From assembly GCA_028869035.1 (NCBI GenBank), contig JAGWTL010000112.1, positions 1-8,500 of the forward strand: 8,500 nt of DNA. The letters run 5' to 3'. Position 1 is the stretch's first letter. Every line of letters begins with the position of its first letter. The notes under the pieces were generated by a model. It saw only the letters and a list, made by a program, of their open reading frames with translations. It ran no database searches and was not told the DNA's origin. The DNA is from Burkholderiales bacterium. Lineage in GTDB: Bacteria > Pseudomonadota > Gammaproteobacteria > Burkholderiales > Burkholderiaceae_C. The position numbers and the translations under genes were made by a program. Below, in pieces: positions 7,264 through 8,500 of the stretch.

Positions 7264-7626
7264 TCAATGCAGGGCTCGGACCTGCGACAGCAATTGCTCA
7301 TCGCTGAACGGCTTGGTGACATAGCCCTTGGCACCGAGCATCTGTCCCCAGGCCTTGTCGGCTTTCTGGTTCTTGGCCGAGACCAGGAGCACCGGGATGT
7401 CCTTGGTCTGGACATCGCCCTGCAGTGCGCGGGTGGCGGCATAGCCATCCATCTCCGGCATATTGATGTCCATCAGGATGGCGTCGGGCTTGCTGCGCTT
7501 GGCAGATGCCACGGCCTGGACGCCGTCGGTGGCCGTGGCCACCATGTAACCGGCTTCGCCCAGCAGTTTTTCGAGGCGCTGACGGTCTACCGGGTTGTCT
7601 TCGACGATGAGGATGTTGCGGGCCAT
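7264..7626 (-). CDS. pilH: PilH-like single-domain response regulator (first copy)
   Basis: This 120-residue CheY-type receiver has no output domain. It shows the acidic pair Glu9/Asp10, phosphoacceptor Asp53 in LMDINMP, switch Ser83 and Lys105 in TKPF. The KNQKADKAWGQMLGAKGY segment (85-102) is the PilH signature and is nearly the same as in the next gene. The helix 1 and helix 2 surfaces differ most between the two copies, which may mean different partners. The ATG at 7624-7626 has AGGAGT at 7634-7639, and the gene starts 24 bases after the stop of the PilG-like gene. It should be phosphorylated by the hybrid kinase of this operon. Which of the two copies corresponds to PilH of other species cannot be decided from sequence alone. 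Confidence 0.93.
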   Translation of the reverse strand: MARNILIVEDNPVDRQRLEKLLGEAGYMVATATDGVQAVASAKRSKPDAILMDINMPEMDGYAATRALQGDVQTKDIPVLLVSAKNQKADKAWGQMLGAKGYVTKPFSDEQLLSQVRALH

Positions 7627-7633
7627 GGTGCGT

Positions 7634-7639
7634 ACTCCT
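7634..7639 (-). promoter_or_regulatory. Ribosome binding site of the first pilH-like gene
   Basis: The minus strand reads AGGAGT, seven bases before the ATG at 7624-7626. It lies in the 24-base gap after the PilG-like gene and supports this start. Confidence 0.6.
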
Positions 7640-7650
7640 GGGATGGGGAT

Positions 7651-8487
7651 TCAATTGGGCAGATGCACGGCAAGGACATCGCCGAGATGCTGGGGGTCGA
7701 TGGGTTTGGTCAGATAGGCATCGCAACCGGCCATCTTTCCGCGAATGCGGTCAAAGGGGGAGGACTTGCTGGTCAGCATGACCACGGGCACGGCGTGACC
7801 GCCGCGCAGCATGGATTTGATCTGGCGGCATCCTTCATAACCGTCGAGTCCGGGCATCAGCACGTCCATCAGCACGCAGTCCATCCGCTCGTGCGTCAGG
7901 ATCCTGAGCGCCGAGGTCACGCTGTCGGCTTCACTCACGGCGAAGCCGCCGGCTTCCAGCAGGGAGCGCAGATGGTTGCGAACGGCCAGGCTGTCGTCAA
8001 CCACCAGGATGGGACGATCGGAGAACCCCCCTCGAAAGGTCCTGTGCGTGGCATCCAGCGGGGCGGCCTGGGAGACCGGTGGAGCGCCGGGGCTGTTTTC
8101 AAGTGCGCGTGCCAGCAGGATGGGCAGGATGGACCATTGCACGGGCCGGCGGATGATCGTATGGCCGACCGGCACCGGGCCGCTGCCACCGATCCAGATC
8201 ACGGCCTTGCTTTCGAGCCAGGGTTGCTGCCTGGCCCAGCCGACGGCGGCCCTGTCGTCGGCGCCGATCAGGACCACGTCTGCCCGGACGGCCTCCCGTT
8301 CCTCCAGGATTTCCAGGCGTGGTGAGCGTCGCAGGGATACCCGGACCAGGCCGTCGAGCAACTGGCGCTCGTCGCGTTCGAGCCCACGGACCAGCAGCTT
8401 GAGCGCGGGACCGGCGGCTTCCTGCTTGCGTACCGATGGCGAGCCTTCCGCCATGAGGGCGGGCGCGCGAGGATATCTGCCCTCCAT
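7651..8487 (-). CDS. pilG: PilG-like response regulator with an extra N-terminal pseudo-receiver-like domain
   Basis: The C-terminal part (about residues 158-278) is a complete receiver: Asp164/Asp165, phosphoacceptor Asp208 in LMDVLMPGLDGY, Thr239 and Lys261 in LTKP. The segment SKSSPFDRIRGKMAGCDAYLTKP (240-262) follows the PilG pattern, where a phenylalanine-aspartate and then R/K-G lead to the lysine. PilG promotes pilus extension in Pseudomonas. The N-terminal part (about 28-130) alternates strands and helices like a receiver but lacks the acidic pair and an Asp in the expected place (strand ADVVLIGADD, 69-78), and has RRP (113-115) where receivers carry K-P. A linker rich in Ala and Pro joins them (131-157). 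The first ATG in the window is at 8485-8487, without a clear ribosome binding site; the frame stays open to the right edge, so the true start may be outside, or at the ATG at 8452-8454. It is the most upstream gene seen. Confidence 0.85.
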   Translation of the reverse strand: MEGRYPRAPALMAEGSPSVRKQEAAGPALKLLVRGLERDERQLLDGLVRVSLRRSPRLEILEEREAVRADVVLIGADDRAAVGWARQQPWLESKAVIWIGGSGPVPVGHTIIRRPVQWSILPILLARALENSPGAPPVSQAAPLDATHRTFRGGFSDRPILVVDDSLAVRNHLRSLLEAGGFAVSEADSVTSALRILTHERMDCVLMDVLMPGLDGYEGCRQIKSMLRGGHAVPVVMLTSKSSPFDRIRGKMAGCDAYLTKPIDPQHLGDVLAVHLPN

Positions 8488-8500
8488 GTCCCGTGGGTGC

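Noticed and set aside
7217..7267. An N-terminal extension of 17 residues for the second pilH-like gene, from a TTG.
   Set aside because: The ATG at 7214-7216 has a good ribosome binding site and starts at the receiver fold; the extension is basic and matches no receiver feature.
7267..8325. A plus-strand frame of 352 codons opposite the response regulators.
   Set aside because: It is antisense to two receiver proteins with all active-site residues in place and has no recognisable domain.

Overview
The window is a GC-rich, densely packed stretch from a proteobacterium. Base composition, gene order and protein motifs look most like a betaproteobacterium, but this is inferred from family resemblance and not from any taxonomic marker. 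Every real gene lies on the minus strand, so the biological order runs from right to left. There is no RNA gene, mobile element or CRISPR array, and no gene-free stretch longer than about 50 bases.

In transcription order the window holds: (1) a PilG-like response regulator with an extra N-terminal, receiver-like domain (7651-8487, its start possibly beyond the window); (2) and (3) two tandem PilH-like single-domain response regulators (7264-7626 and 6863-7216); (4) a PilI-type CheW coupling protein (6216-6851); (5) a membrane chemoreceptor of the MCP class in the pilJ position (4404-6197); (6) a 957-residue hybrid CheA/ChpA-type histidine kinase with Hpt, dimerisation, ATPase, CheW-like and receiver domains (1492-4365); (7) a small, very divergent protein that may be a degenerate CheW (1061-1495); (8) a second CheW protein in the chpC position (530-1057); and (9) the first 173 residues of a phosphosulfolactate synthase of the ComA family (1-519), cut by the left window edge.

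Genes 1 to 8 form one chemosensory array of the Pil-Chp type, the system that controls type IV pilus twitching in Pseudomonas and relatives. The expected signal flow is: the receptor and CheW proteins control the kinase, which autophosphorylates on its Hpt histidine and passes phosphate to its own receiver and to the three response regulators. The system is reduced compared with P. aeruginosa. It has no pilK (CheR) and no chpB (CheB), its receptor has a short sensor domain, and its kinase has one intact Hpt domain instead of a long series. It is expanded in having two PilH proteins.

The most unexpected feature is the ComA-family enzyme. Its start codon lies 10 bases after the stop of the last CheW gene and its ribosome binding site overlaps that stop, so it looks like the next cistron of the chemosensory operon. 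An enzyme that adds sulfite to phosphoenolpyruvate has no known role in pilus chemosensing. No promoter or terminator is visible, and both ends of the operon are outside the window.
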